A stretch of 14,973 nt of DNA from NCBI GenBank assembly GCA_017550055.1, contig JAFYMM010000106.1, forward strand, positions 1-14,973, written 5' to 3'. The DNA comes from Paludibacteraceae bacterium. Its GTDB lineage: Bacteria; Bacteroidota; Bacteroidia; Bacteroidales; Paludibacteraceae. Below are positions 1 through 7,152 of this stretch, piece after piece. Numbering within the stretch: position 1 is the stretch's first letter; every line of letters starts with the position of its first letter. The notes under the pieces are model-generated. The model saw nothing but the letters and a program-made list of their open reading frames with translations. It was not told where the DNA came from and did no database searches. Made by a program: the position numbers and the translations under genes.

Positions 1-114
1 ACTTCTGTCAAACCAACCACATCAACCTCAAATCGCACTACAAGTTCAACGGCACGTAAAACTACAACAACAACCGTAAAAACCAATAAAAATACATCAA
101 CAACACGCAGATAA
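1..114 (+). CDS. 3' end of an unidentified gene with a Thr/Ser/Lys-rich tail
   Basis: The first reading frame stays open from the window edge to a TAA at 112-114 and encodes 37 residues that are mostly Thr, Ser, Lys and Arg, ending in Thr-Thr-Arg-Arg. No domain is visible, because only a low-complexity tail lies in the window. Basic Thr/Lys-rich tails are common on nucleic-acid-binding proteins of Bacteroidota, but nothing here decides the family. A strong intrinsic terminator begins about 50 bases after the stop on the same strand, which supports a real + strand gene end. The alternative is chance low-complexity coding potential. Confidence 0.45.
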   Translation, partial: TSVKPTTSTSNRTTSSTARKTTTTTVKTNKNTSTTRR

Positions 115-166
115 GTTTGCTATAATTCTGAAATAATAAAAAAGAGTCAATCTCATTTATTATGAA

Positions 167-207
167 GGGGGCAGTGGTTTGTGAAAATCGCTGCTCCCAT
201 TTTTTTT
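167..207 (+). terminator. Rho-independent terminator of the left-edge gene
   Basis: A 10-bp stem (gggggcagtg, 167-176, with cgctgctccc, 189-198, including two G-U pairs) and a 12-base loop are followed by an eight-T run at 200-207. The T run on the + strand sets the direction, so it ends transcripts coming from the left. Confidence 0.85.
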
Positions 208-242
208 ATCCCCAAATTATCTAAAATCAAATTTCATACAAA

Positions 243-332
243 CCCTTACCTCTTCTTACCTACAACATAGGATAAATATACTATAAATATACCATAAATA
301 TAGGATAAATATACTATAAACATACTATAACC
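243..332. repeat. Left copy of a composite repeat: conserved leader plus 11-bp tandem units
   Basis: A leader at 243-269 ending in cttacctacaacata runs directly into five 11-bp units: ggataaatata (270-280), ctataaatata (281-291), ccataaatata (292-302), ggataaatata (303-313) and ctataaacata (314-324). A partial unit ctataa follows. The first two bases of each unit vary and the ataaa-ata core is kept. Nearly the same leader and units occur, in the same orientation, at 14883-14973. It lies between a terminator and the promoter region of cobB, and no open frame covers it. Its function is unknown. Confidence 0.9.
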
Positions 333-435
333 TTATCTGCAGACTACTTTTACTTCACATCTACATTCAGTAAAAATTTCCTTATTTTTATGATTATTTA
401 TGAAATTTGAATACTACTATTTTATATATTTTTTG

Positions 436-443
436 TAACTTTG
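436..443 (+). promoter_or_regulatory. Probable promoter -7 element (TAACTTTG) for cobB-antiporter
   Basis: TAACTTTG matches the Bacteroidota -7 consensus TAnnTTTG and lies 82 bases before the cobB start. The nearest TTTG upstream (406-409) is 26 bases away, longer than the usual 19-21, so the -33 half is weak or absent. Transcription would begin near 450, giving a leader of about 75 bases. Confidence 0.5.
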
Positions 444-525
444 CAGTCTGAATAAGTGTATGATGTATAATCTAAGGAACAAGTAGTAACAATCTTACAC
501 TAATAATACGTTCAATTTTTTAATT

Positions 526-1230
526 ATGATTGTAGTTTTAACAGGAGCAGGTATTAGTGCCGATAGCGGAATCGCTACGTTTCGTGACTCCGATGGCTTG
601 TGGGCAAATTATCGTATCGAAGATGTTTGCACACCCGAAGCATTAGTGCGAAATCGTGCGCAAGTAATAGAATTTTATAATATTCGCCGTAAAGAATTGC
701 TTGAAAAAGAGCCAAATGCAGCACATATTGCGTTGGCTGAGTTAGAAAAGCAGACTGATGTGTGTGTTATTACGCAAAATATAGATGACCTTCACGAGCG
801 TGCAGGTAGCAAAAATATTGTGCATTTGCATGGCGAATTACGTAAATTGCGCAGTTCTTGGAATGAAATGGCTACTGTACCTATTGAGGGTTGGGAACAA
901 AAATTAGACGAAAAACATCCCGATGGCTCACTCTTGCGTCCGTTCGTGGTTTTCTTTGGCGAGTCTGTGCCTATGTTGGAAAAAGCAATTGAGATAACTG
1001 AAAAAGCCGATATTTTAATTATTGTTGGCACTTCGCTCAATGTCTATCCTGCAGCCTCATTAGTACATTATGTGCGTCCCGATGTACCTATATATATTGT
1101 GGACCCTGCTGTGAACGATACCAATGCAGCATTCAATGCGCCACGAATACCAAATAAAATCACTTATATTGCAGAGCGTGCCGCAGTTGGAGTACCAAAG
1201 TTAGTTAGTCAATTATTGGTTAATAAGTAA
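526..1230 (+). CDS. cobB: NAD-dependent protein deacylase, class III sirtuin
   Basis: A cytoplasmic sirtuin that would remove acyl groups from lysines using NAD+, giving nicotinamide and O-acyl-ADP-ribose. Visible motifs are the NAD-binding GAGISADSGI (residues 7-16), QNIDDLHERAG (84-94) with the NID signature, the catalytic His102 in HLHGE, and GTSLNVYPA (168-176). Tyr51 and Arg54 in FYNIRR match the Tyr/Arg pair that marks class III (SIRT5/CobB-like) sirtuins and favours succinyl- and malonyl-lysine. The small domain has no zinc-binding Cys pairs; the only cysteines are Cys35 and Cys80. At 234 residues it is complete and of usual length for the family. The next gene begins 23 bases downstream on the same strand, so the two are probably co-transcribed. 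The specificity is inferred from the Tyr/Arg pair. Confidence 0.93.
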   Translation: MIVVLTGAGISADSGIATFRDSDGLWANYRIEDVCTPEALVRNRAQVIEFYNIRRKELLEKEPNAAHIALAELEKQTDVCVITQNIDDLHERAGSKNIVHLHGELRKLRSSWNEMATVPIEGWEQKLDEKHPDGSLLRPFVVFFGESVPMLEKAIEITEKADILIIVGTSLNVYPAASLVHYVRPDVPIYIVDPAVNDTNAAFNAPRIPNKITYIAERAAVGVPKLVSQLLVNK

Positions 1231-1253
1231 CTATAATTTCGAATTGATAAATT

Positions 1254-2738
1254 ATGGGACTATCTTTTGAATTTTTCTTATTATTGGCAGGCATATTGCT
1301 TTTTGTGAGCATTATTTTGGGCAAGGCAGGCCACCGTTTCGGAGTGCCTACTTTGTTGATGTTCCTCTTTTTAGGGTGTATTGCTGGAAATGAAGGTCTT
1401 GGGTGGATTGATTTCCATTCGCCACAAGTTGCACAAAGTATAGGTGTCATTGCGCTTAATATTATTCTGTTTTCGGGTGGTATGGATACTAAAATCCATG
1501 ACATCAAGCCCGTAATGCTACCCGGACTTACTTTAGCAACACTCGGTGTATTACTGACCGCCTTAATGACTGGAGGTTTCATCTATTGGATTACAAATAG
1601 TTGGTTTACGGCCGTATCATTCTCTTTTATCGAATCTTTGTTGTTGGCTGCCACGATGTCATCTACCGATTCAGCCTCTGTTTTCTCTATCTTGCGTTCT
1701 AAGAATTTGGCATTAAAAGAGAATCTCCGTCCTTTGTTGGAGTTAGAGTCGGGTAGTAACGACCCAATGGCATATATGCTCACAATCGTATTATTACAAC
1801 TTCTAAATGCTCCAGATGTTAGCATTAGCGAGGTAATATGGCTTTTTGTTCAGCAATTTGTACTTGGTATGGTGTGTGGATATTTGCTTGGACGTTTAGC
1901 TCAACGAGTTATCAATCGTATTGATTTGACTAATGATGCACTCTATTCTGTATTACTTATATCTGTAATGTTGTTTATTTTTGGTTTTACAACATGGATA
2001 GGTGGTAACGGATATTTGGCTGTCTATATTGGAGGTCTATTCTTAGGTAATAGTCGTTTTGTACATAAGCGCAGTTCTATGAAGTTTTTCGACGGTCTTA
2101 CATGGTTATTTCAAATAATCATGTTCCTCTCGCTCGGTTTATTGGTAAATCCATCGGAATTATTACCTGTTGCAGGGATAGGTATTTTGGTTGGCTTGTT
2201 TATGATATTCATTTCGCGTCCGCTGTCGGTTTTAATATCAATGTTGCCATTCCGAAAGTTTTCGTTGAACGGACGTATGTTCATTTCGTTTGTTGGATTG
2301 CGTGGTGCAGTACCTATTATTTTTGCAACCTATCCTCTTATAGCCGGGGTAGAGAATGCCAATATAATGTTTAATGTCGTATTCTTTATAACTATCTTAT
2401 CTCTTGTGTTTCAGGGTACAATGATTCCTCAAGTAGCTCGTTGGTTTCATTTAGATTTGCCTATGAAGCAAAAGGAAAAATTGAAAGAATTTGATGTTGA
2501 ATTTTCAGATGACATCAAATCTGCGATGAGTGAAATGCAAGTTACAGAAAAAATGCTTGCACAAGGCAATCGTTTAATGGATATTACAATTCCTGATAGT
2601 ACATTGGTAGCGATGGTTAAACGCAAAGAAAAATATTTTATTCCACGCGGAAATACACATCTTATCGTTGGTGATGTTGTTTTGATTATAACCGACAATG
2701 AGGAAGCCTTGAAAGAGGTGCGCAACATGATGGAGTAG
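1254..2738 (+). CDS. nhaP2: Potassium/proton antiporter, CPA1/NhaP2-like with RCK_C domain
   Basis: An inner-membrane cation/proton antiporter of the monovalent cation:proton antiporter family. Hydrophobic segments run from residue 5 to about 395, consistent with some 12-13 transmembrane helices. The ion-binding region shows SSTDSASVF (136-144) and ESGSNDPMA (165-173), with the Asn169-Asp170 pair typical of electroneutral CPA exchangers. The last 80 or so residues, after Phe-His-Leu-Asp, form a soluble RCK_C (TrkA_C) domain that ends in GDVVLIITDNEEAL and probably senses a nucleotide or ion. At 494 residues it is shorter than E. coli NhaP2/CvrA (about 580), as is usual for Bacteroidota. It follows cobB by 23 bases and ends just before a bidirectional terminator. 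K+ rather than Na+ specificity is inferred from family resemblance. Confidence 0.88.
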   Translation: MGLSFEFFLLLAGILLFVSIILGKAGHRFGVPTLLMFLFLGCIAGNEGLGWIDFHSPQVAQSIGVIALNIILFSGGMDTKIHDIKPVMLPGLTLATLGVLLTALMTGGFIYWITNSWFTAVSFSFIESLLLAATMSSTDSASVFSILRSKNLALKENLRPLLELESGSNDPMAYMLTIVLLQLLNAPDVSISEVIWLFVQQFVLGMVCGYLLGRLAQRVINRIDLTNDALYSVLLISVMLFIFGFTTWIGGNGYLAVYIGGLFLGNSRFVHKRSSMKFFDGLTWLFQIIMFLSLGLLVNPSELLPVAGIGILVGLFMIFISRPLSVLISMLPFRKFSLNGRMFISFVGLRGAVPIIFATYPLIAGVENANIMFNVVFFITILSLVFQGTMIPQVARWFHLDLPMKQKEKLKEFDVEFSDDIKSAMSEMQVTEKMLAQGNRLMDITIPDSTLVAMVKRKEKYFIPRGNTHLIVGDVVLIITDNEEALKEVRNMME

Positions 2739-2760
2739 AGCAGTTTCCTCTAAGTTTATA

Positions 2761-2800
2761 AATAAAAAAGAAGGACGATTCGTCGTCCTTCTTTTTTATT
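2761..2800. terminator. Bidirectional terminator with UUCG tetraloop
   Basis: A perfect 18-bp inverted repeat (2761-2778 with 2783-2800) closes on a TTCG loop. The GC core aaggacga is flanked by A-rich and T-rich arms, so it works as an intrinsic terminator in both directions. It separates the convergent antiporter and Wzc genes. Confidence 0.93.
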
Positions 2801-2818
2801 TGTGTATGTAATATGTGA

Positions 2819-5065
2819 TTATATTATTTCATTTTCAGACACTCCATTCATAATAATGGCGATATTATTTACTTTTTGGTTGCTTATTAGCGTTTCTAGA
2901 TATTTGATATTTTCTTTTTTAGTTCTATTTTTAGTGCAAACAAACAGTGTTATATTTGCCAATTTATTAAGAATTTGAAATGAATCAGACTCTATTGGAG
3001 TAGAATTTATTATAATATAATCATACTCATTTTGAAGTTCGTTGATAAATTTATTGAAATTTTCTGATGCTAATAAGTCAGATGTGTTGATGTCTGATTT
3101 TCCAATAGGGTAGATATGTAGATAGTTATTGTCATTGTAGTATTGCTTAATATCTTCTATTTTGTTTGTATTATTCAAATAATTAGCAAATCCAATACCT
3201 CCTTCATTGTTTGGGTTAACTTCAATGAGTGCAACTTTTTTCTTGAGGAAAGTAAATGACAAAGAAGTGTTTAACGCAATATTAGTTTTGTTTTCTTCGT
3301 CTTTTGAATTTGTAATAAGGATAATTTTATTGTTGTTTAAAATGAGGTTGGTACGCAAAGAGCGGAAAGCTTGATTTGGCGAATCATCCGAATTTTGAGA
3401 TATAATATTATTTTTCGTTTCTGGAATAGAGGCTATTATCTTATTTTTTAATAGAGCAGATAGTTGTGTTTTATCTACTATTTTTTTTCCTAATAGCGAT
3501 TCTAAGAATATATAAATTAAACCACACAATCCAGCCATAAATATAGCAATGAATAGGGATACTGATTTGCGAGGTGATATACGTTGTTCTGAAGTATATG
3601 CGTAGTCAATTACCCTACTAGAACTAGAGTTAGATACTAGATTTGTTTGGATACTCTCATATTGTTGAAGTAAGAATATATAAATAGTGCGTTTTATTTC
3701 TTGTTCTTGAGCTAGTTCTATGAATTCTCTTTCAATTACAGGTATAGATGAAATTTGTTTGTTAATTTCTCTATTTCGTTTTATATAATCTTGTTTTTGA
3801 ATATCTAAACCTTCTTTTGTGCTCTTTATAGTTTGGAGAATATTATTGCGAGTTAATAAAATTTTATTTTTAAGTTGAGATACAAATGGGTTGTTTTCAT
3901 TTGTTGAGCGTTTTAAACGCAAGTATTCTACTACATCTGCATTGTATGTAGATATTAGTTCAACAAGTGTTCCGTCTTCAATATTTGTGTTTGGAATAAG
4001 TTCTATTGTATCTGAATTAAGAATGTGATTTTCAATAAACGATACTAATGTGTATCCCATTTCTATTTCAGTAATAGTTTGCTCGTATGTGCTAGCTGAT
4101 TCAATAATTAACTCTGCTTGAGTTGTTAAATTAGCTAAATTGTTTTTTACACGATACTCCTCAACTTTGTAATCAATTATATCTAAATCATTTTTTATTG
4201 TTTTTATTCTATTTTCAATGATGTTTAATGTTTCTAAAGAAGAATGTTTCTTATCTTCGATATTATTTTGATTATATAACTCTATTATTTTATTTACTAT
4301 TGCTTCATTTTTTATTATACTACCTCCTTCTGTGCTAATACTAATAGCGTTAGCTTTTTTGTCTGATATTGCGATGCGAATATTATCTGAATATTCGTCA
4401 ATTCTTGATTTTTTTGATAGAGTAATAAATCTTAATTTATAATTAGGATATTCAGGGTCTATTTTTGTAGCATCTTCAATGAATCCAAAAGTACCCCATA
4501 TAGTTTCTACTGGTGTTGATAAATCTTTGATTTCAGTTTTGAATTTAGTGGTTTTTAGTTTCCATTTATGTTTAAATTTTATTTTCCAAGTAGATTCTTT
4601 TGTTTTCTTTACATCTATTGTTAAAGAGCCTTTTATCGTGTTTTTATAGTTTTCGGGAAAAACAATAATTATAGGTTCATTATTATATAGTTGATGATAT
4701 CCACCAAGACGTTTTTGGTAGAATGAACTAGTTTGTAAATCTAAATCTGTTACTAACTTACTTAAAAGTGTTTTTGATTGGAATATTAATTTTTCATTGT
4801 CAACATCACTCCCTATTCCTAAGTCTAAAAAGTTAGAAGCTAAAGAAGCATCTATGCCCATTATACTGGGTATTCCTTTTTCGGAACGAATTAATACGGT
4901 TCCTGAGGTTAGGTATGTTGATGGTGTTGAAAATACATGATATATGGCAATAGCAACGAATAAAACCCCGAAGATTACAAAGATATACCATTTTTTTAGA
5001 ATTTTTATAGCTAATTCTAATAAATCAATTTCTTCAATGGTTGTGTTTGTTTTGTTATTTGACAT
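2819..5065 (-). CDS. Wzc-like polysaccharide co-polymerase with a degraded kinase domain
   Basis: An inner-membrane polysaccharide chain-length/export protein. An N-terminal Wzz domain begins with EEIDLLELAIKILKKWY (11-27), and a first membrane helix spans about 27-46. A long periplasmic coiled-coil region (about 270-470) follows, then a GNVR-type segment (about 440-500, Ser-Pro-Arg at 497-499) and a second helix (501-522). The cytoplasmic tail keeps the QAFRSLRTNL motif (565-574) of bacterial tyrosine kinases. The ATP site is degraded: Walker A reads SKDEENKTN (587-595) instead of the usual PxGEGKTT pattern, Walker A' reads LIEVNPN, and Walker B reads IIINSTP with Asn687 where Asp is expected. 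No C-terminal Tyr cluster is present. At 748 residues it is near family length. It lies 23 bases after the Wza-like gene. Base composition is AT-rich, with many Asn, Ile and Lys. A structural role without kinase activity is inferred. Confidence 0.88.
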   Translation of the reverse strand: MSNNKTNTTIEEIDLLELAIKILKKWYIFVIFGVLFVAIAIYHVFSTPSTYLTSGTVLIRSEKGIPSIMGIDASLASNFLDLGIGSDVDNEKLIFQSKTLLSKLVTDLDLQTSSFYQKRLGGYHQLYNNEPIIIVFPENYKNTIKGSLTIDVKKTKESTWKIKFKHKWKLKTTKFKTEIKDLSTPVETIWGTFGFIEDATKIDPEYPNYKLRFITLSKKSRIDEYSDNIRIAISDKKANAISISTEGGSIIKNEAIVNKIIELYNQNNIEDKKHSSLETLNIIENRIKTIKNDLDIIDYKVEEYRVKNNLANLTTQAELIIESASTYEQTITEIEMGYTLVSFIENHILNSDTIELIPNTNIEDGTLVELISTYNADVVEYLRLKRSTNENNPFVSQLKNKILLTRNNILQTIKSTKEGLDIQKQDYIKRNREINKQISSIPVIEREFIELAQEQEIKRTIYIFLLQQYESIQTNLVSNSSSSRVIDYAYTSEQRISPRKSVSLFIAIFMAGLCGLIYIFLESLLGKKIVDKTQLSALLKNKIIASIPETKNNIISQNSDDSPNQAFRSLRTNLILNNNKIILITNSKDEENKTNIALNTSLSFTFLKKKVALIEVNPNNEGGIGFANYLNNTNKIEDIKQYYNDNNYLHIYPIGKSDINTSDLLASENFNKFINELQNEYDYIIINSTPIESDSFQILNKLANITLFVCTKNRTKKENIKYLETLISNQKVNNIAIIMNGVSENEII

Positions 5066-5088
5066 GATAGACTATTTTTGATGTGTAA

Positions 5089-5901
5089 TTATTTTTTTCT
5101 CATATTAAGGACAGCTACAATTGTTGTTGCAACAGATGCAAGTGATGATACTGTGCTTAAGTATATAGCAGCGTTTGTAGATGCAGCTGAACTAATCACT
5201 GTGTTTATTCTCGTTTTATTTGGTTCTACGTATATTACATCATTTTGTTGTAGATAGTAGAATGGCGAAGAGAGAACATCAGCTTGTGTTAGGTCTATAC
5301 GGATATATTCTTTTTTACCGCCTTCTTTTTCTCGAATTAGAAGTACGTTATCTCGACGACCATATATAGTTAGGTCTCCCGCTATACCCAATGCTTGTAA
5401 AATTGAAGTGTGTTCATTAGAAATGGTGTATGTACCAGGTTTTTGAACTTCCCCTAATATAGTAATTTTATAATTTAAGAACTGAATAGTTATAATTGGG
5501 TCTTTTAAATATGGTTGCAATTTTTCTTTAATTAATGCTACAGCTTCAGATTTTTTTAAACCACCAATTTTTATTTTGCCAATTATAGGAAAATTGATTT
5601 CTCCATTTATATCTACAACGTATGGTTGCATTGTTGGAGTGGTGCTTAGTTTTTCTTCACCAGGTGAGCTATAAGATATAATTGGTAGGTTAAAAGGTGC
5701 TACTGTTAATGGATCTGTTGCTGATACAACAATAGATAACATATCATCATTGTGTATGATAGGTTCATTTTGTACAACTGGAATTTCTTCATTTGATGAT
5801 TCAAGTCCTTTAAAATACGGAATTTTCTTTGACATTGAACAAGAACAAAAAAGAATACTAGTTATAAAAAATAAAATCGTTTTTTTGAATATTGTTTTCA
5901 T
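5089..5901 (-). CDS. Wza-like outer-membrane polysaccharide export lipoprotein
   Basis: A periplasmic/outer-membrane export channel component that would act with the following Wzc-like protein. The chosen ATG at 5901 gives MKTIFKKTILFFITSILFCS followed by Cys21, a lipoprotein signal. A longer in-frame start at 5973 would bury this signal behind 24 residues and lies in the promoter. The polysaccharide export domain covers about 45-142 (HNDDMLSIVV, then INFPIIGKIKIGGL), and a SLBB domain follows at about 144-200 (ILGEVQKPGTYTI). The C-terminal 35 residues (about 236-266) are hydrophobic and Ala/Ser/Val-rich, ending in Arg-Lys-Lys, as in Bacteroidota Wza proteins. The 270-residue length fits that group and is shorter than E. 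coli Wza (about 380). It is the first gene of the two-gene unit. No glycosyltransferase, flippase or polymerase gene is nearby. Confidence 0.9.
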   Translation of the reverse strand: MKTIFKKTILFFITSILFCSCSMSKKIPYFKGLESSNEEIPVVQNEPIIHNDDMLSIVVSATDPLTVAPFNLPIISYSSPGEEKLSTTPTMQPYVVDINGEINFPIIGKIKIGGLKKSEAVALIKEKLQPYLKDPIITIQFLNYKITILGEVQKPGTYTISNEHTSILQALGIAGDLTIYGRRDNVLLIREKEGGKKEYIRIDLTQADVLSSPFYYLQQNDVIYVEPNKTRINTVISSAASTNAAIYLSTVSSLASVATTIVAVLNMRKK

Positions 5902-5970
5902 CTTTAGGTATTTATGTTGATAATTTTGTATTTTAGTATTACTTGTTGATAACACATTATAAATAAAATA

Positions 5971-6002
5971 CAAAGTTAATTTATTTTCTTTGAATATCCA
6001 AT
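5971..6002 (-). promoter_or_regulatory. Promoter of the wza-wzc unit
   Basis: Read on the - strand, TAACTTTG (5978 to 5971) is a perfect match to the Bacteroidota -7 consensus. ATTG (6002 to 5999), three of four matches to TTTG, lies 20 bases upstream. The inferred start is near 5964, about 60 bases before the ATG at 5901. This supports the internal start chosen for that gene. Confidence 0.75.
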
Positions 6003-6121
6003 TTTTTTATTATATTTAATTTCTTTTATTTTTTTGTCTTGTTGTAATGCTTTGATTTTTAGCCTTTTTTGAATATAAAAGTTGTTTATCTTATTTTTTG
6101 TTAATTTTTTTCTATAAATCA

Positions 6122-6153
6122 TTTGTTCAAATGCAAAATAATAGTTATCTTTG
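6122..6153 (+). promoter_or_regulatory. Promoter of frdCAB, with a dyad over the -33 element
   Basis: TTTG (6122-6125), 20 bases of spacer and TATCTTTG (6146-6153) form a full Bacteroidota promoter. Transcription would begin near 6160, about 60 bases before the frdC ATG. A perfect inverted repeat, catttg-tt-caaatg (6120-6133), covers the -33 element and is a candidate operator. The divergent wza promoter starts about 120 bases to the left. The rest of the 5902-6222 gap is AT-rich with no convincing gene. Confidence 0.85.
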
Positions 6154-6222
6154 CGCAACTTATGTCTATGCAACATTTTTATAATTAATCTATATTTATT
6201 AACTTTTAAAACTTTAATCTTT

Positions 6223-7047
6223 ATGACTTGGTTATCAAGTTCTTCTATCGGAAGAAAAGTTGTAATGAGCGTTACTGGTGCAGCCTTGGTGTTGTTCCTT
6301 TTATTTCACGCTACAATGAACATTTTCTCTATTACAGATGCAATGTTCGGTGTTGAGTATTACAACGCTATTTGTAAATTTTTGGGTGCTAATTGGTATG
6401 CTTTGATTGCTACTGTAGGTTTGGCATTCCTAGTTGTTGTACACATTGTGTATGCTTTCATCATCACAGTACAAAACTATCGTGCTCGTGGTACTGAACG
6501 TTATGCAATGTCTGGTCGTCAAAAAGACGTTGAGTGGGCTTCTAAAAACATGCTTGCTCTTGGTATCGTAGTTGTTCTCGGTATCGGTCTTCACCTTTGC
6601 AATTTCTGGGCAAAAATGCAATTAATCGAATTGCAACACATGCTTGGAGCAGATGTATGCCACAATGCTCTTGAAAATGCAACTAATGGTGTGCTCATTA
6701 TCAAAAACACATTCGCTAACCCTATTTATGTAGTTCTTTACATTGTATGGTTGGGTGGTCTTTGGTTCCACTTGACTCACGGTGTGTGGTCTGCTCTTCA
6801 CACTATGGGTTGGAACAATAACACTTGGATGCCACGTGTTAAATGTATTTCTAACGTAGTATCAACTCTTGTTGTTGTTATGTTTGCTGCTGTAGTAGTA
6901 TTCTATTTTGCTGCAAGCTTCTGCTGTACTGCTGAATGTTGTGCTGCTCATGCTCACACATGTGCTGAAGCTGTAGCTCCAGTTGTTGATACAGTTCAAA
7001 CAGTAGTAGAAGCTGTTGTTGATACAGTTGCAGTAGTTGCAGAATAA
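6223..7047 (+). CDS. frdC: Fumarate reductase/succinate dehydrogenase cytochrome b subunit
   Basis: The membrane anchor that passes electrons between menaquinol and the FrdAB catalytic part. Five membrane helices are visible, as in dihaem type B (Wolinella-like) enzymes: about 12-36, 57-83, 108-128, 165-187 and 211-233. Histidines at 29, 74, 124, 183 and 186 include the likely haem ligands. The ATG at 6223 gives MTWLSSSSIGRKVVMSVTG, the usual start. An extension to a TTG at 6151 would begin inside the promoter and is rejected. The protein has 274 residues, whereas the fold ends near 233. The remaining 40 contain a Cys/His cluster (Cys234, 235, 239, 240, His243, His245, Cys247) and a Val/Ala-rich amphipathic tail with an internal repeat (VVDTV twice). 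I do not know this tail from other FrdC proteins. frdA follows after 105 bases. Confidence 0.92.
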   Translation: MTWLSSSSIGRKVVMSVTGAALVLFLLFHATMNIFSITDAMFGVEYYNAICKFLGANWYALIATVGLAFLVVVHIVYAFIITVQNYRARGTERYAMSGRQKDVEWASKNMLALGIVVVLGIGLHLCNFWAKMQLIELQHMLGADVCHNALENATNGVLIIKNTFANPIYVVLYIVWLGGLWFHLTHGVWSALHTMGWNNNTWMPRVKCISNVVSTLVVVMFAAVVVFYFAASFCCTAECCAAHAHTCAEAVAPVVDTVQTVVEAVVDTVAVVAE

Positions 7048-7110
7048 TATTTTTTGATAAAATAAAATAGTAATAAATATGATGAGAGGGTTGTAGGGTA
7101 GTGGTTTTTA

Positions 7111-7141
7111 ATTCCTCACTCCTCACTTCTCATTCCTCATT
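7111..7141 (+). repeat. Heptamer repeat array directly before frdA
   Basis: Four 7-bp units run head to tail: attcctc (7111-7117), actcctc (7118-7124), acttctc (7125-7131) and attcctc (7132-7138), then att. The array ends 11 bases before the frdA ATG and lies inside the frdCAB transcript. The same attcctc unit is repeated at 14860-14880. Just upstream, the purine-rich stretch gatgagaggg (7081-7090) contains atgaga, which can pair with tctcat at 7128-7133. Confidence 0.8.
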
Positions 7142-7152
7142 AAGAAAAAATT

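Noticed and set aside
243..332. 11-bp tandem units considered as a CRISPR array or replication iterons
   Set aside because: Units are adjacent with no spacers, which excludes CRISPR. There is no replication gene nearby, and a second copy 14.6 kb away does not fit an origin.
5902..5973. Upstream in-frame start of the Wza-like gene at 5973
   Set aside because: It would precede the lipoprotein signal and lies in the promoter region; the ATG at 5901 starts an intact signal peptide.
5976..6176. 66-codon Lys/Ile/Asn-rich frame on the - strand in the wza-frdC gap
   Set aside because: It covers the frdC promoter and runs into the wza promoter. Its composition is what AT-rich non-coding DNA gives, and there is no domain or start signal.
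6151..6222. Upstream extension of frdC to a TTG codon
   Set aside because: The TTG is part of the -7 promoter element, so it would not be in the mRNA; the ATG at 6223 gives the normal FrdC N-terminus.
6878..7126. Gln/Leu-rich open frame on the - strand over the frdC 3' end
   Set aside because: It is the antisense reading of the Val/Ala-rich frdC tail; the Gln/Leu repeats only mirror those codons.
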